A stretch of DNA of 58,348 bases. Source: a virus. The DNA is taken from IMG/VR virus record IMGVR_UViG_3300047554_000702, positions 1 to 58,348 of that record; one strand, 5' to 3'. This document shows, piece by piece, positions 7,569 to 15,504 of the stretch. The first letter of the stretch is position 1, and each line of letters opens with the position of its first letter. Below the pieces are notes generated by a model that had not been told where the DNA came from, did not search any database, and saw only the letters and a list, made by a program, of their open reading frames with translations. A program made the position numbers and the translations under genes.

Positions 7569-7765
7569 GGTGTCGATTCTCCCACAAAACCCTCAACATC
7601 GATACGCCGCCACACGGGCGGTTCAATTCCAGCAATCGGTGAAACCGGACACACACCTTCTTTAACCCATTTTCTCAGGGTCTTAGGGTCTATTCCGAGG
7701 GCTCTTGCTGTTTCACCGCCGTTCATCAGCGGTTTGAGGGTTTTATCGGGCATTTGGATGTGCAT
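7565..7765 (-). CDS. Excisionase/MerR-like HTH protein
   Basis: 66 aa from ATG 7765; a longer frame to 7849 exists but would run over the divergent plus-strand start. The core NGGETARALGIDPKTLRKWVKEG is a winged-helix HTH of the MerR/excisionase type, followed by a wing-like segment ending WRRIDVEGFV. First gene of the primase operon and next to a repeated AAATTTCC site, so autoregulation is plausible. No integrase is present, so a transcriptional role is more likely than excision. Confidence 0.7.
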   Translation of the reverse strand: MHIQMPDKTLKPLMNGGETARALGIDPKTLRKWVKEGVCPVSPIAGIEPPVWRRIDVEGFVGESTP

Positions 7766-7791
7766 AATGAAGTCGCTCGCGGCTGACAACC

Positions 7792-7812
7792 CAAAATTTC
7801 CAGAAATTTCCC
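7792..7812. promoter_or_regulatory. Repeated AAATTTCC site in a divergent control region
   Basis: Two AAATTTCC units 10 bp apart (one helical turn) lie between the divergent starts at 7765 (minus) and 7848 (plus). Each contains the palindrome GAAATTTC or part of it. The site immediately abuts TTGACC at 7813-7818, a possible -35 for the plus strand whose -10 is poor. It could be the operator of the adjacent HTH protein. Confidence 0.35.
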
Positions 7813-7847
7813 TTGACCCGAATCGGACGGGTGTGACAGGAGAACTC

Positions 7848-8012
7848 ATGAGCAAACACGATTATGCGCTTCACGATGCGATCAGTGGCAAAGGTAATGA
7901 GATCGCGAGGCGTAAAAGATGGTGGATGCAGAAACTGATTGGCCCGCAGCGTCGCAAGTACGCACGAATGTTGATGGGTTTGCCACCTGTGAGGAATACA
8001 TGCAATGACTGA
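7848..8012 (+). CDS. Small basic protein
   Basis: 54 aa from ATG 7848, with AGGAG at 7838-7842. Strongly basic middle (ARRKRWWMQKLIGPQRRKYARM). First gene of the plus-strand block 7848-10129; its end overlaps the exonuclease start by 8 bp. Function unknown; nucleic-acid binding is possible. Confidence 0.6.
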   Translation: MSKHDYALHDAISGKGNEIARRKRWWMQKLIGPQRRKYARMLMGLPPVRNTCND

Positions 8013-8661
8013 CACCGTACACGTGATGCTCGACCTTGAAACTTGGGGCACCGAACCAGGTTGTGACATTCGCTCGATTGGCGCATGTGTGTTTGATCCG
8101 GTGTTGGGTTGGGTTGGTGCGCCGGGGCAGTTCGACCCGGAGCGCATCGAATTTTTCTACATCGCAACAGACAATCCACGTGGGTATTGGGGCAACGGCA
8201 GCAGCCGGGACAGGTTTTTCGTCACTGGCAAGGCGACCGACCGGCTGCGTTATCCGCTGACCCGCGATCCGGCTACCGCGCAACGGTGGTCCGAGCAGTC
8301 GGCTGAAGCACAGGCTGCGTTCGAGAACCCGGTCGATTTGCGGATCGCTTTGAGCCGCTTCAGCGTGTGGTTGGCTGACGTTTGCCCGGACGTCACCGCT
8401 TTGCGCCTCTGGTCACACGGTTCAGCGTTCGATCCGCCCATCCTCGCCGCAGCGTACAAGGCGGTCGATTTGCCCGTCCCGTGGCATTACCGAGCACCGC
8501 GCGACACCCGCACCGCGTTCGACATGGCGGGGATCGAGGACCACTCGGCATGGCTGGAGCAGACGCCGGGGCCGCTCGGTGTGTCACATCACGCTCTGGA
8601 TGATGCGATCTGTCAGGCGCGTGCGGTTGCAGCGGCTTACCAGCTTGTGACGCATGACTGA
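8005..8661 (+). CDS. DEDDh 3'-5' exonuclease, Rv2179c-like
   Basis: 218 aa. Exo I motif MLDLETWG (residues 8-15) supplies Asp and Glu, Exo II lies in LWSHGSAFDPPIL with Asp, and Exo III is HHALDDAICQA with the His and final Asp. This matches the RNase-T-fold family, typified by the Rv2179c-type exonuclease frequent in phages. It probably trims DNA or RNA 3' ends during replication or repair. The 3' end overlaps the next small gene by 8 bp. Confidence 0.88.
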   Translation: MTDTVHVMLDLETWGTEPGCDIRSIGACVFDPVLGWVGAPGQFDPERIEFFYIATDNPRGYWGNGSSRDRFFVTGKATDRLRYPLTRDPATAQRWSEQSAEAQAAFENPVDLRIALSRFSVWLADVCPDVTALRLWSHGSAFDPPILAAAYKAVDLPVPWHYRAPRDTRTAFDMAGIEDHSAWLEQTPGPLGVSHHALDDAICQARAVAAAYQLVTHD

Positions 8662-8764
8662 TGCTATGCACGGGATGCTCGCAATGATCCGTGATACCCC
8701 TCACCATGTCGAAACACCGATGATGATCAACCAGCTTTTCGCTGATCTGGGGCGCTACGAATGA
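8654..8764 (+). CDS. Very small Met-rich protein
   Basis: 36 aa, beginning inside the exonuclease stop region and ending on the next start (ATGA at 8761-8764). Unusual for six Met among 36 residues. Gene order and both overlaps support translation, but no function can be inferred. Confidence 0.45.
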   Translation: MTDAMHGMLAMIRDTPHHVETPMMINQLFADLGRYE

Positions 8765-9012
8765 ACCCCATCCCGATCCGTCCCTGCACGCGCCGCATGA
8801 CCAGCCCGACCGGCATGGAGGACGAGTGTGGCACGCTGGAAATCTCCGATGTGAAAGACCCGATATGGGGCAACATGATGCAGTCTGCGTGGATGCCGAA
8901 CGATGAGGAACGCTCCGCTATTGCATCAGGTGCCCCGATTATCCTGAGCATTGTCGGGACTGGTCATCCGGTCGTATCGGTGTTCGTCGGAGAGATGACT
9001 AATGGGCGCTAA
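8761..9012 (+). CDS. Hypothetical protein
   Basis: 83 aa. The sequence MTSPTGMEDECGTLEISD... and the later APIILSIVGTGHPVVSVFVGE suggest a small beta-rich fold. It overlaps the next gene by 11 bp. Function unknown. Confidence 0.65.
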   Translation: MNPIPIRPCTRRMTSPTGMEDECGTLEISDVKDPIWGNMMQSAWMPNDEERSAIASGAPIILSIVGTGHPVVSVFVGEMTNGR

Positions 9013-9289
9013 ATCTCTCACGATCGAGCAGGAGAACCTAGTGCTCGACTGGCATCGTGCCGGGTGCAGCGCACGATCGATTGCGGATCATCTTGGTGTC
9101 GGTCGCACTTCGGTCGAACGCTGCATTCGTAACGGTGCCGCCATCATGACGCCGACCGATGAGGTAGCAGAACTGATGTCGCAGGGTCTGAGTTTTGCGC
9201 AGATCGCCGCACAACTTAACATGACGCTCGATGCGGTAAAATCAGCATTCAAGCGGATCAAACGGGCGCTTGGCCCACAAGCACGATAG
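9002..9289 (+). CDS. Small double helix-turn-helix protein
   Basis: 95 aa with two HTH-like repeats: residues 12-42 (VLDWHRAGCSARSIADHLGV...VERCIRNG) and 52-88 (VAELMSQGLSFAQIAAQLNM...KSAFKRIKR). Both resemble sigma region 4 or LuxR-type helices. It probably binds DNA and could be a phage transcription regulator; the target is unknown. Starts inside the preceding gene. Confidence 0.7.
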   Translation: MGAKSLTIEQENLVLDWHRAGCSARSIADHLGVGRTSVERCIRNGAAIMTPTDEVAELMSQGLSFAQIAAQLNMTLDAVKSAFKRIKRALGPQAR

Positions 9290-9296
9290 GTGACGA

Positions 9297-9548
9297 ATGG
9301 TACGAAAGATTGACGCATTTCAGGACGGCAAAGGTGTGCTTCATACCTGCGCAGCAGACGCACATCGCGCGGATCTGTCCGCATGGTTTCACGCAACCGG
9401 TGTGATGAACGAAGCGGCTGCAGCGGCTCTTGCGAAAGCACTGGTGGACGATCGGGCCAAGATGTTCGAGTTGGTCAGCATGATGGAAACGCTGGCGCGG
9501 GACGTACCGGCTGAGACAGTCGATCTCAGAGCGCAAGGTGCAGCATGA
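9297..9548 (+). CDS. Hypothetical protein
   Basis: 83 aa, mostly helical, with an N-terminal segment containing a His/Cys pair (LHTCAADAH) and a long Ala-rich helix (MNEAAAAALAKALVDDRAKMFELVSMM). No domain recognised. Coupled to the next gene by ATGA. Confidence 0.65.
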   Translation: MVRKIDAFQDGKGVLHTCAADAHRADLSAWFHATGVMNEAAAAALAKALVDDRAKMFELVSMMETLARDVPAETVDLRAQGAA

Positions 9549-9703
9549 GCACTAAGGTAGCATACATCCGCAATCGCGCTGAAAAGCTGCGCGCCGCTGC
9601 ATCGGCAGTCATGGACCCTGATGTGCGGTCGGATTACACGTCCGGTGCGCGCTATCTGGAACTGGTTGCTGACGAGATCGACGCCGGAATGCATGAGTCA
9701 TGA
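9545..9703 (+). CDS. Small helical protein
   Basis: 52 aa, coupled to both neighbours (ATGA at 9545 and 9700). Helical and amphipathic (AYIRNRAEKLRAAASAVMD...SGARYLELVADEIDA). Function unknown. Confidence 0.6.
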   Translation: MSTKVAYIRNRAEKLRAAASAVMDPDVRSDYTSGARYLELVADEIDAGMHES

Positions 9704-9969
9704 GATACCGTGCTCAAGGCAAGCAGGTGTTCCAAGACGATCGGCATTTCGCGGATGCAGCGGGTGAGATCGAGGCCATGATGATCGTCAACGCGCTGCG
9801 GGCTTTGGATGAGCGTGATGTTGACACGCCTCGCATCGGCAACGTCGTTCGGAATGCAGTCATGCAGCGAAGGTGTGTCGGTCGGCGCGAAGGTGACGAA
9901 GATGCCTACTCGTGCGGCAGGCGTGTCACTGCGGGCGCTCGCGTCGGATGCGCCGACTGTGGCCGCTGA
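9700..9969 (+). CDS. Hypothetical protein with Cys-rich tail
   Basis: 89 aa from the coupled ATG. The first 45 residues (QVFQDDRHFADAAGEIEAMMIVNALRALDERD) look like a normal phage protein. The rest becomes Arg- and Cys-rich and overlaps the next gene in another frame by 68 bp. Either the genes truly overlap or the tail reflects an old frameshift. Confidence 0.5.
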   Translation: MRYRAQGKQVFQDDRHFADAAGEIEAMMIVNALRALDERDVDTPRIGNVVRNAVMQRRCVGRREGDEDAYSCGRRVTAGARVGCADCGR

Positions 9970-10129
9970 TCTGTTTCACGCCCCGGTGTATCAGTTGACT
10001 ACATCGAGCGGTGGCTGGCAGGTGCTACTCTGTGACGGTTATCCGGTGGCGCAGGGGTCACGCAGCACGTGCGAGCGGCACCCGGTCTACGCAGCCATCC
10101 AAGCGCGGCGGGCCGCTTCATCGAAGTGA
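9902..10129 (+). CDS. Hypothetical small protein
   Basis: 75 aa from ATG 9902, preceded by AAGG at 9890-9893. The second half (VYQLTTSSGGWQVLLCDGYPVAQGSR...HPVYAAIQARRA) reads as a small beta hairpin plus helix. Its last 43 bp overlap the 3' end of the minus-strand TetR-like gene. Function unknown. Confidence 0.5.
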   Translation: MPTRAAGVSLRALASDAPTVAADLFHAPVYQLTTSSGGWQVLLCDGYPVAQGSRSTCERHPVYAAIQARRAASSK

Positions 10130-10383
10130 GCCACAACCGGATCACCTGAGACAAGCAGCGACTGGATGACCATCTTGTCCCCGCGCTCCACCGCTGCGAT
10201 CTTCACTTGCTGTCTCAGGTCGTCGATCCCGTCGAAGTGGAACAGGACGCCTGCATGGGACAGGTTGATGCGCTTGCCGATCCCGCGCGCCGTCACAGCC
10301 CCGGCACCACCCTCATGCCAGAGGTCGATGCCCGCCTGGATCATTTTGGCTTTCTGCCGTTCGCCGTGCATATACTTGCCCAT
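10087..10383 (-). CDS. TetR-like DNA-binding protein without effector domain
   Basis: 98 aa. Residues 10-58 follow the N-terminal TetR HTH: KMIQAGIDLWHEGGAGAVTARGIGKRI, then LSHAGVLFHFDGIDDLRQQV (compare the usual S-x-G-x-LY-x-HF-x-x-K-x-x-L). The protein ends soon after, lacking the large ligand-binding domain of true TetR regulators. It may act as a constitutive DNA binder. Last gene of the minus block 10087-13942. Confidence 0.65.
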   Translation of the reverse strand: MGKYMHGERQKAKMIQAGIDLWHEGGAGAVTARGIGKRINLSHAGVLFHFDGIDDLRQQVKIAAVERGDKMVIQSLLVSGDPVVAHFDEAARRAWMAA

Positions 10384-10398
10384 GTCGCGGTAATGCCT

Positions 10399-10605
10399 TC
10401 AAACCTTGCCGGGTGTCAAGTCATACAGGTCGTCAAGCCGCACCAACCGAGCGGCGGCACGAGGCGTGAGTGCGTCCGGTACGACTTCAATGACCCATCC
10501 GCGCCGCCCTTTTACCGCAGCCTCTGCGGCTGACCGGCGCAGGTGCGCGGAGCGAAAGTGATCACATTGATCTCTGACGATGAATGCGGCACCATAGTCG
10601 CTCAC
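10399..10605 (-). CDS. Hypothetical small basic protein
   Basis: 68 aa from GTG 10605, which overlaps the VRR-NUC stop (GTGA). Sequence includes FIVRDQCDHFRSAHLRRSAAEAAVKGRRGWVIEVVP, Arg-rich with His and Cys. Function unknown; coupling suggests a link to the nuclease. Confidence 0.6.
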   Translation of the reverse strand: MSDYGAAFIVRDQCDHFRSAHLRRSAAEAAVKGRRGWVIEVVPDALTPRAAARLVRLDDLYDLTPGKV

Positions 10606-10988
10606 AACCGCACCAGTCCTGCTACCTGCGCCGGATCGGTCACGAACCCGCCGATGCCGCCGACGCTGCGCACCAGTTCGATGAACCGTAGCTGGGCTTG
10701 AGCGCGCTTGTCGCCGGGGGTCATGTGCCAATCGGAGTGCTTGCATTCCACGGCGGTGAAGACGCCGACAGTCTTACCCACCATGTCCTGTGTGATCGTC
10801 ACAGGCGTGACACCGATCAAGTCGCTGCTTTTGATGCGCGCATTGAGTTGCGCCGAATCGTTGCACAAACCGTAGCGAATGATCCGACCCGTCTTGTCCT
10901 CGCAGGCACCGACGTTGTTACGCCAAACTAAAGCACCGAAGCGTGCCAGTTCTAGTTGCACGCGCTGTTGGACTGCTGATTCAAGCAT
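10602..10988 (-). CDS. VRR-NUC domain nuclease
   Basis: 128 aa. Matches the VRR-NUC branch of PD-(D/E)XK nucleases: GACEDKTGRIIRYGL at the start, SDLIGVTPV with the catalytic Asp, FTAVECKHSDW carrying the E-x-K, then RAQAQLRFIELVRSVGG and GFVTDP at the end. Stand-alone phage VRR-NUC proteins are structure-selective nucleases and often lie beside helicases, as here. Coupled to both neighbours. Confidence 0.88.
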   Translation of the reverse strand: MLESAVQQRVQLELARFGALVWRNNVGACEDKTGRIIRYGLCNDSAQLNARIKSSDLIGVTPVTITQDMVGKTVGVFTAVECKHSDWHMTPGDKRAQAQLRFIELVRSVGGIGGFVTDPAQVAGLVRL

Positions 10989-11272
10989 TACACCTTACCC
11001 TCGAAATCTAACGGTCGAAACAGCGGTCGCGTCCAGTCGCGTTCGGCCCGCACCGTGGTAAAACCCCGTTCGATCATGACACCTTGGATGTAGCCCAGCC
11101 ATCTCGACATTTTAGCGACCGGAAGACCGTCTCTACAACCGAACATCAGATCAAGCGTGAAATCCCAAATATCTTTGTGATCACCAGAAACTGTCATGTT
11201 ATGTAGCAGCATGTCATGGTATCTTTCGGCGCATTTGTGTATTGCACCGCGATACTTGTCGTCATGTGTCAT
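10988..11272 (-). CDS. Hypothetical protein between helicase and nuclease
   Basis: 94 aa from ATG 11272, which overlaps the helicase stop. Contains HKCAERYHDMLLHNM and SRWLGYIQGVMIERG, a pattern I associate with small unnamed phage proteins next to VRR-NUC genes. Function unknown. Confidence 0.65.
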   Translation of the reverse strand: MTHDDKYRGAIHKCAERYHDMLLHNMTVSGDHKDIWDFTLDLMFGCRDGLPVAKMSRWLGYIQGVMIERGFTTVRAERDWTRPLFRPLDFEGKV

Positions 11273-12909
11273 CTGTACCAACCCTCCACCTTCTCAGCCA
11301 ACCCATCCATTTCAGCCCGCGATCCACCCATGACACTCAGCACGTCTGCACCGACTGTCAAATAGAACCGACGCATGATCGTAGCGTCCGTATCGCCCGC
11401 AGCGCGCCGGATGCCCGCCCACTGCTCGATCGCCCTGGTAAGGCGCTGTTGGGCCGCGTGGCGCTCGATGGCACGGTTCTTGGCACCCGCCGCCGCGACC
11501 GGCCCTGCAGCGAACTCCACGCGCGCCGCAACGTCACCGGGCGCTTCGAGCGTCATCTGTGCGCGCAGCTGGGCCAATGTCTCGCGATCGAGCAGCATGA
11601 GATCCCCGTCCACCTGCTCAATGCTCCGTGCGCCACCTTCCGGCACAGGTGGAGCCTCACCGCAATAGGGACAGGCTGGCAGGCAGCGCTCATACGGGCG
11701 GCTGCACGATCGGCAGGCGGTCAGGGGTATGTCGTCTGGATCAAGTTCACGCTTGGCTCGCTTTTCGCGCCGGTCGAGCGACCAGAGATGCTGCTTGTCA
11801 GGGAAGCCGTGGCGCTTCCAATTGCTCACATGATCAATGACCAGACCATATGGCTTACCGTCCAGAGGGCGCAGAGCACGGCCAAACTGTTGCAGATACA
11901 CAGCGAGAGAAGCAGTCGGTCGTGCCATAATAACGACTTCCACCGCTGGAACGTCAAAGCCCTCACCGAACAGATCGACATTAACAAGCATTGTAAGACG
12001 ACCGTCACGAAAACGTCGAATATAGTCATTTCGCACCTCATTTGGGGTTTTGGCACTGACAGCCGCAGCAGCAATACCTGCTTCGTTAAAACGGTGTGCC
12101 ATTTCATTCGCTGTCTCAACGTCGGTAGCGAAACAGATGCCGCGCTTGCCCGGTGCGCGGCGTTGGTACTCAATGACCACATCCCCCACGATGTGCGAGC
12201 GCTTCGATGCTTCACGCATCCGCTTGCTCGACCAGTCACCGGACGGGGCAAGTTGGTCATCGTCGATCTGGAAGTCGCTCTCAGGCACTGCGATTTCATA
12301 CTCACACAACGCACCCATGTCGATCAGATCGCGCATTGATGGGCCAAGGATCATGTCCTGGAACACACCGTCATGATGCTCGCCGAGACCCATGCCGTCC
12401 GCACGGCGCGGGGTTGCCGTCACGCCGAGCCCGTAGGCGTTGGTGAACATGCGGACTGCCTTGCCCCATTTATTCGCGCGCAGGACGTGGTGCGCTTCGT
12501 CGATCGTCCAGCGCTGGATCTGCGCGGCCCACGCTTGCAATTCTGCTTCACGCGCTACGAGCGTATCGACGCTGACCACACTACACCGTGCGTCGGGGTT
12601 GATGAACGATCGACCGAACTCACGACGGTGCTCGGCTGTGATCTGAGCGACGGACTGCTTGCTGGCGATAATGCGATGCGGAATGCCGCGCCGCGCGACA
12701 TGGAGTGACATTTGCCCCACGAGTTCATTACGGTGCGCAATGACACACTCGGACAGCCCCTGTTGATGGCCGTCGAGAATGATCTGAGATACGATGACGG
12801 ACTTGCCACCACCCGTGGGCAGCACGGCGAGTACGTTACGATTGCCCGCTTGGTACGATTGGTACGTGCGTGCGATCAGATCGGTCTGGTAGGGGCGTAG
12901 TTGGATCAC
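11269..12909 (-). CDS. DEAD/H-box superfamily 2 helicase
   Basis: 546 aa from GTG 12909 (GTGA overlap with the preceding stop). Q-like start LRPYQ, Walker A LPTGGGKS at 30-37, DEAH at 137-140, TATPRR at 164-169, motif V NVDLFGEGFDVP around 310-320 and motif VI QQFGRALRP near 340-348. A four-or-five-Cys cluster (C399, C402, C409, C413, C416) is a zinc finger. This architecture is found in phage replication or repair helicases of the RecG/UvrB-like SF2 group. It probably acts with the VRR-NUC nuclease encoded downstream. Confidence 0.92.
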   Translation of the reverse strand: MIQLRPYQTDLIARTYQSYQAGNRNVLAVLPTGGGKSVIVSQIILDGHQQGLSECVIAHRNELVGQMSLHVARRGIPHRIIASKQSVAQITAEHRREFGRSFINPDARCSVVSVDTLVAREAELQAWAAQIQRWTIDEAHHVLRANKWGKAVRMFTNAYGLGVTATPRRADGMGLGEHHDGVFQDMILGPSMRDLIDMGALCEYEIAVPESDFQIDDDQLAPSGDWSSKRMREASKRSHIVGDVVIEYQRRAPGKRGICFATDVETANEMAHRFNEAGIAAAAVSAKTPNEVRNDYIRRFRDGRLTMLVNVDLFGEGFDVPAVEVVIMARPTASLAVYLQQFGRALRPLDGKPYGLVIDHVSNWKRHGFPDKQHLWSLDRREKRAKRELDPDDIPLTACRSCSRPYERCLPACPYCGEAPPVPEGGARSIEQVDGDLMLLDRETLAQLRAQMTLEAPGDVAARVEFAAGPVAAAGAKNRAIERHAAQQRLTRAIEQWAGIRRAAGDTDATIMRRFYLTVGADVLSVMGGSRAEMDGLAEKVEGWYR

Positions 12910-13340
12910 AACCGCGACACCACCCAAATTTCCCAATACCCGCACGACCCGACCTGTTTGATCGAGGTCGGCACCCATGCCGGATCATGAACCACTGCAC
13001 CACCCTTGCAGACCACGACATGATCTCCACCGGTCTGCGGTTGCCCCGGTCGCGCCGTGCTGCCGAACAGCAGCCATGTCGTATCGGGGTTCTCGGCGTT
13101 CATCCAGTGCATCACTGCTTCAAGCGGCTCATCTGGCACACCGAATGCAGTGACGGTATAACCAAAGCGATTGAGCCATTCGCGCGCAGCGGTACGGCTT
13201 TGTGAGCCACTGACACCATTGTCGGCAAAGTGCGGCACAAGTTCGCTGTCGAGATTCATGATCGTAGCGATGCAGGCGCGCAGACAGTCACCGTAGGACG
13301 TGGGTGGCTCATGACGCGTTCGGCACATTACTGGTTTCAC
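12906..13340 (-). CDS. Papain-like (C39-like) cysteine peptidase fold protein
   Basis: 144 aa from GTG 13340. SYGDCLRACIATIM near residue 15 carries the predicted nucleophilic Cys, and GGDHVVVCKGGAVVHDP near 110-126 the His and Asp. This pattern is typical of small phage proteins of the papain-like fold found beside replication genes. Substrate unknown; peptidase activity is inferred from the residues only. Coupled to both neighbours through GTGA overlaps. Confidence 0.65.
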   Translation of the reverse strand: MKPVMCRTRHEPPTSYGDCLRACIATIMNLDSELVPHFADNGVSGSQSRTAAREWLNRFGYTVTAFGVPDEPLEAVMHWMNAENPDTTWLLFGSTARPGQPQTGGDHVVVCKGGAVVHDPAWVPTSIKQVGSCGYWEIWVVSRL

Positions 13341-13942
13341 CGGCACCACCCCGGCACACTCGCAGCGACATGCGAACGCCCGTCCGTCACGCTCGGTCTG
13401 AAGAAAGCGACCCAATACGGCGAATCCGAATCACGTACACAGGTAGGTCGATTGCGCGGATCGAGGTGCTGTTCCAGCGTGACCACACCGGACGGCGCGG
13501 CGCGCAGCAGATCAACCAGCGAAGGGAGCGCCAGCGTCATGTGTCCGGTTGTTGTTTCGAGCGGTGTGCGGCACGGCTCCATGATCCGTTCGCGCCAATG
13601 GTCAAAGTCGCTCGGCACGGTCGGCCAATACCCGATATTCTCAGACACGGAGAAGCCGAGCGTCGTTACAGCTGTGGTATAGCGAAGCGCATCGACCGGC
13701 GTAAAATTGACGACGCTGTTGAATTGAGCCTCAGTGCGACATTGCTCGATAAACGCAGCATCGGCGCGAATGTAATAGATGCCTTGGAACGACTCGACTT
13801 CTTCGATCACCAGGTAGTTGCGGTCGCTCGCCATGATCATGCCGTTTTCGAGTCTGAAGCACTTGAATGCTTCGTCCACATCACTGTCTGGCGGACTGAG
13901 CACGTGGGACAGTCGGGCGATTGTGTCGCAGGGGATTTTCAT
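13337..13942 (-). CDS. Hypothetical protein, first gene of helicase operon
   Basis: 201 aa from ATG 13942. The segment FRLENGMIMASDRNYLVIEEVE is reminiscent of a sliding-clamp repeat strand, and later beta-rich segments (GHMTLALP, GVVTLEQHL, YWVAFFRP) fit an all-beta protein. This is suggestive only. It begins just downstream of a divergent promoter region. Confidence 0.6.
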   Translation of the reverse strand: MKIPCDTIARLSHVLSPPDSDVDEAFKCFRLENGMIMASDRNYLVIEEVESFQGIYYIRADAAFIEQCRTEAQFNSVVNFTPVDALRYTTAVTTLGFSVSENIGYWPTVPSDFDHWRERIMEPCRTPLETTTGHMTLALPSLVDLLRAAPSGVVTLEQHLDPRNRPTCVRDSDSPYWVAFFRPSVTDGRSHVAASVPGWCR

Positions 13943-13972
13943 GCTGTGGGGCGCTCCATGGCTATAAACCTT

Positions 13973-14020
13973 CCACTATGTAACTTTTCCGTTGCGGTCA
14001 ACCCGAATCGTGTGTATCCG
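13973..14020. promoter_or_regulatory. Divergent promoter region
   Basis: Minus strand: TTGACC at 14001-13996, a 17-bp spacer and TAGTGG at 13978-13973, with an AAAAGTTACA element in the spacer related to the recurrent AAAACTTACC motif. Plus strand: TTGCGG at 13992-13997, 17 bp, then TATCCG at 14015-14020. The region separates the helicase operon (minus) from the polymerase operon (plus). The boxes are imperfect; assignment rests mostly on gene layout. Confidence 0.4.
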
Positions 14021-14048
14021 GTCATCAGAAACAACGGAGACTCAGCAC

Positions 14049-14918
14049 ATGAAGTTCAGTTTGACAATCACAGGATCAGCGGCGGCGTTGGCGGCTGCGA
14101 TGCGCGTCGTGGAAGACATTGACGGGTTCAAGGGTGGTGTCGGTGTTGGCTATGACTACAACCCGTCCGGGCTTGATACGGCTGCGACGGGAAACTCGCC
14201 GAGCGAACCGACGGTGACCCCTTCCATCAACACTGGTGCTGGTATTCCGCAACCGATGCCCGACCCGTCCGCAGCGAATGGGGTTGCATCGACGCCGACT
14301 GTCCCGATGCCCACCATGTCGCCCGTCTCGACTACCACCCCCAGTGGCCCGACTGGCGAGGGTGAACCGAGCGACGGCACCGGTCTGGACGCAGAAGGTC
14401 TGCCGTGGGATGCACGCATTCACTCATCGACCAAGACGAAGACCGCGAAGGGTCTTTGGACGGCGGTGCGCAACGGACCGAAGGGTGCAGAATTGGCAGC
14501 GATCAAGGCTCAACTGCGTGGTGCGCCTCAGCAACCCGTGCCGATGCCCGCAGTCAGCGAGCCGGTTGTGGTTGCACCCGTTCCGATGCCCGCAGTCAGC
14601 GAGCCGGTTGCAGCAATGCCGACACCGGCACCCGTTCCCATGCCGATCCCGATGCCCGCAGTCAGCGAGCCGCTGCCGGTCGCAGCAATGCCGACACCTG
14701 CACCTGCTGCACCCGTCGAGCCGGTTGCTGTGACCCAGGAATGGGACTTTGCAAAGTTGATGGGTGTCATCGGTCCCAAGATCGGCACAACGATCAGCAC
14801 TGAATATCTGGTCGGCGTGTGCCAGAAGTATGGCATTGCGGCAGTGACTGACACCGCGACCAAGCCGGAAGTGATTCCGCAATTGATCGCACAGTTCCAA
14901 GCGGACGGGGTGTGGTGA
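14049..14918 (+). CDS. Proline-rich phage protein with conserved GLPWDARIHSS segment
   Basis: 289 aa from ATG 14049 with GGAG at 14036-14039. Three parts: an N-terminal 45 residues; a Pro/Thr/Ser-rich linker; and a middle segment DAEGLPWDARIHSSTKTKTA near 115-134 that is widespread in phage proteins of unknown role. Next comes a tract of near-repeats of PVPMPAVSEPV, and finally a globular C-terminal domain (KLMGVIGPKIG...AQFQADGVW). First gene of the replication operon, so a role in DNA metabolism is likely but unproved. Confidence 0.75.
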   Translation: MKFSLTITGSAAALAAAMRVVEDIDGFKGGVGVGYDYNPSGLDTAATGNSPSEPTVTPSINTGAGIPQPMPDPSAANGVASTPTVPMPTMSPVSTTTPSGPTGEGEPSDGTGLDAEGLPWDARIHSSTKTKTAKGLWTAVRNGPKGAELAAIKAQLRGAPQQPVPMPAVSEPVVVAPVPMPAVSEPVAAMPTPAPVPMPIPMPAVSEPLPVAAMPTPAPAAPVEPVAVTQEWDFAKLMGVIGPKIGTTISTEYLVGVCQKYGIAAVTDTATKPEVIPQLIAQFQADGVW

Positions 14919-14919
14919 T

Positions 14920-15504
14920 ATGACACGACTTACAAAGAGCCATCATGAGAAGATGGCAAAGGCTCTGGTGTTACATGCCTTTGCCGATCGTGCCAATGAA
15001 GTAATCGCTGAAAGCATTGATTTATTCTACGCGCTACACGAGCGAGAGCACTCGGCTAACGTTCGCAAGCACATGGACGCGATACTCGCTGTGAAGCCAC
15101 ACGCTTTCGAATGCGACAACAACTTCAACGTGAACCTCACCGGAAATCGTTTCAGTGTCGGGTCGCGTAGGATCAGTGACTACTGGCGGGCAGAAGCCAG
15201 TAGCCGTCCGGTGCTACATGGCGTCGATATGTATCCCGGTATTGGGATCAGTGCGGACGATGCGTTGCATGATCGCCTGTTGGCATTCTTCGACTCTGAA
15301 GCGCAACTCAAAGCCGACGCTCAGAAGGCACACGGTGAAGCACTCGCAACGCTGTCGCAGTTCAGGACTGTGAAGTCGCTGCGAGATTCGTGGCCCGAAG
15401 TGCTGTCCGTTGTCGAAAACCTGTTGCCCGAGGACAATCTGCTACTCCCGGTCGTCCAAGTTAAGCACCTTAACGACCGTTTCGGTCTTCCGGCTACTGT
15501 ATGA
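14920..15504 (+). CDS. Nmad5-like protein (nucleotide modification associated domain 5)
   Basis: 194 aa. Starts MTRLTKSHHEKMAKALVLHAF, contains an ILAVKPHAF...NFNVNLTGN central part, and ends with LSQFRTVKSLRDSWPEV. This head-to-tail pattern fits the Nmad5 family, defined by association with phage DNA base modification genes. No base-modifying enzyme (thymidylate-synthase-like, TET/JBP, glycosyltransferase) is recognised in this genome, so its partner is unclear. The family assignment is from memory of its pattern, without a search. Confidence 0.6.
   Translation: MTRLTKSHHEKMAKALVLHAFADRANEVIAESIDLFYALHEREHSANVRKHMDAILAVKPHAFECDNNFNVNLTGNRFSVGSRRISDYWRAEASSRPVLHGVDMYPGIGISADDALHDRLLAFFDSEAQLKADAQKAHGEALATLSQFRTVKSLRDSWPEVLSVVENLLPEDNLLLPVVQVKHLNDRFGLPATV

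Noticed and set aside
11242-12339. A 365-codon plus-strand frame opposite the helicase
   Set aside because: The helicase motifs on the minus strand are decisive; the opposite frame shows no protein features.
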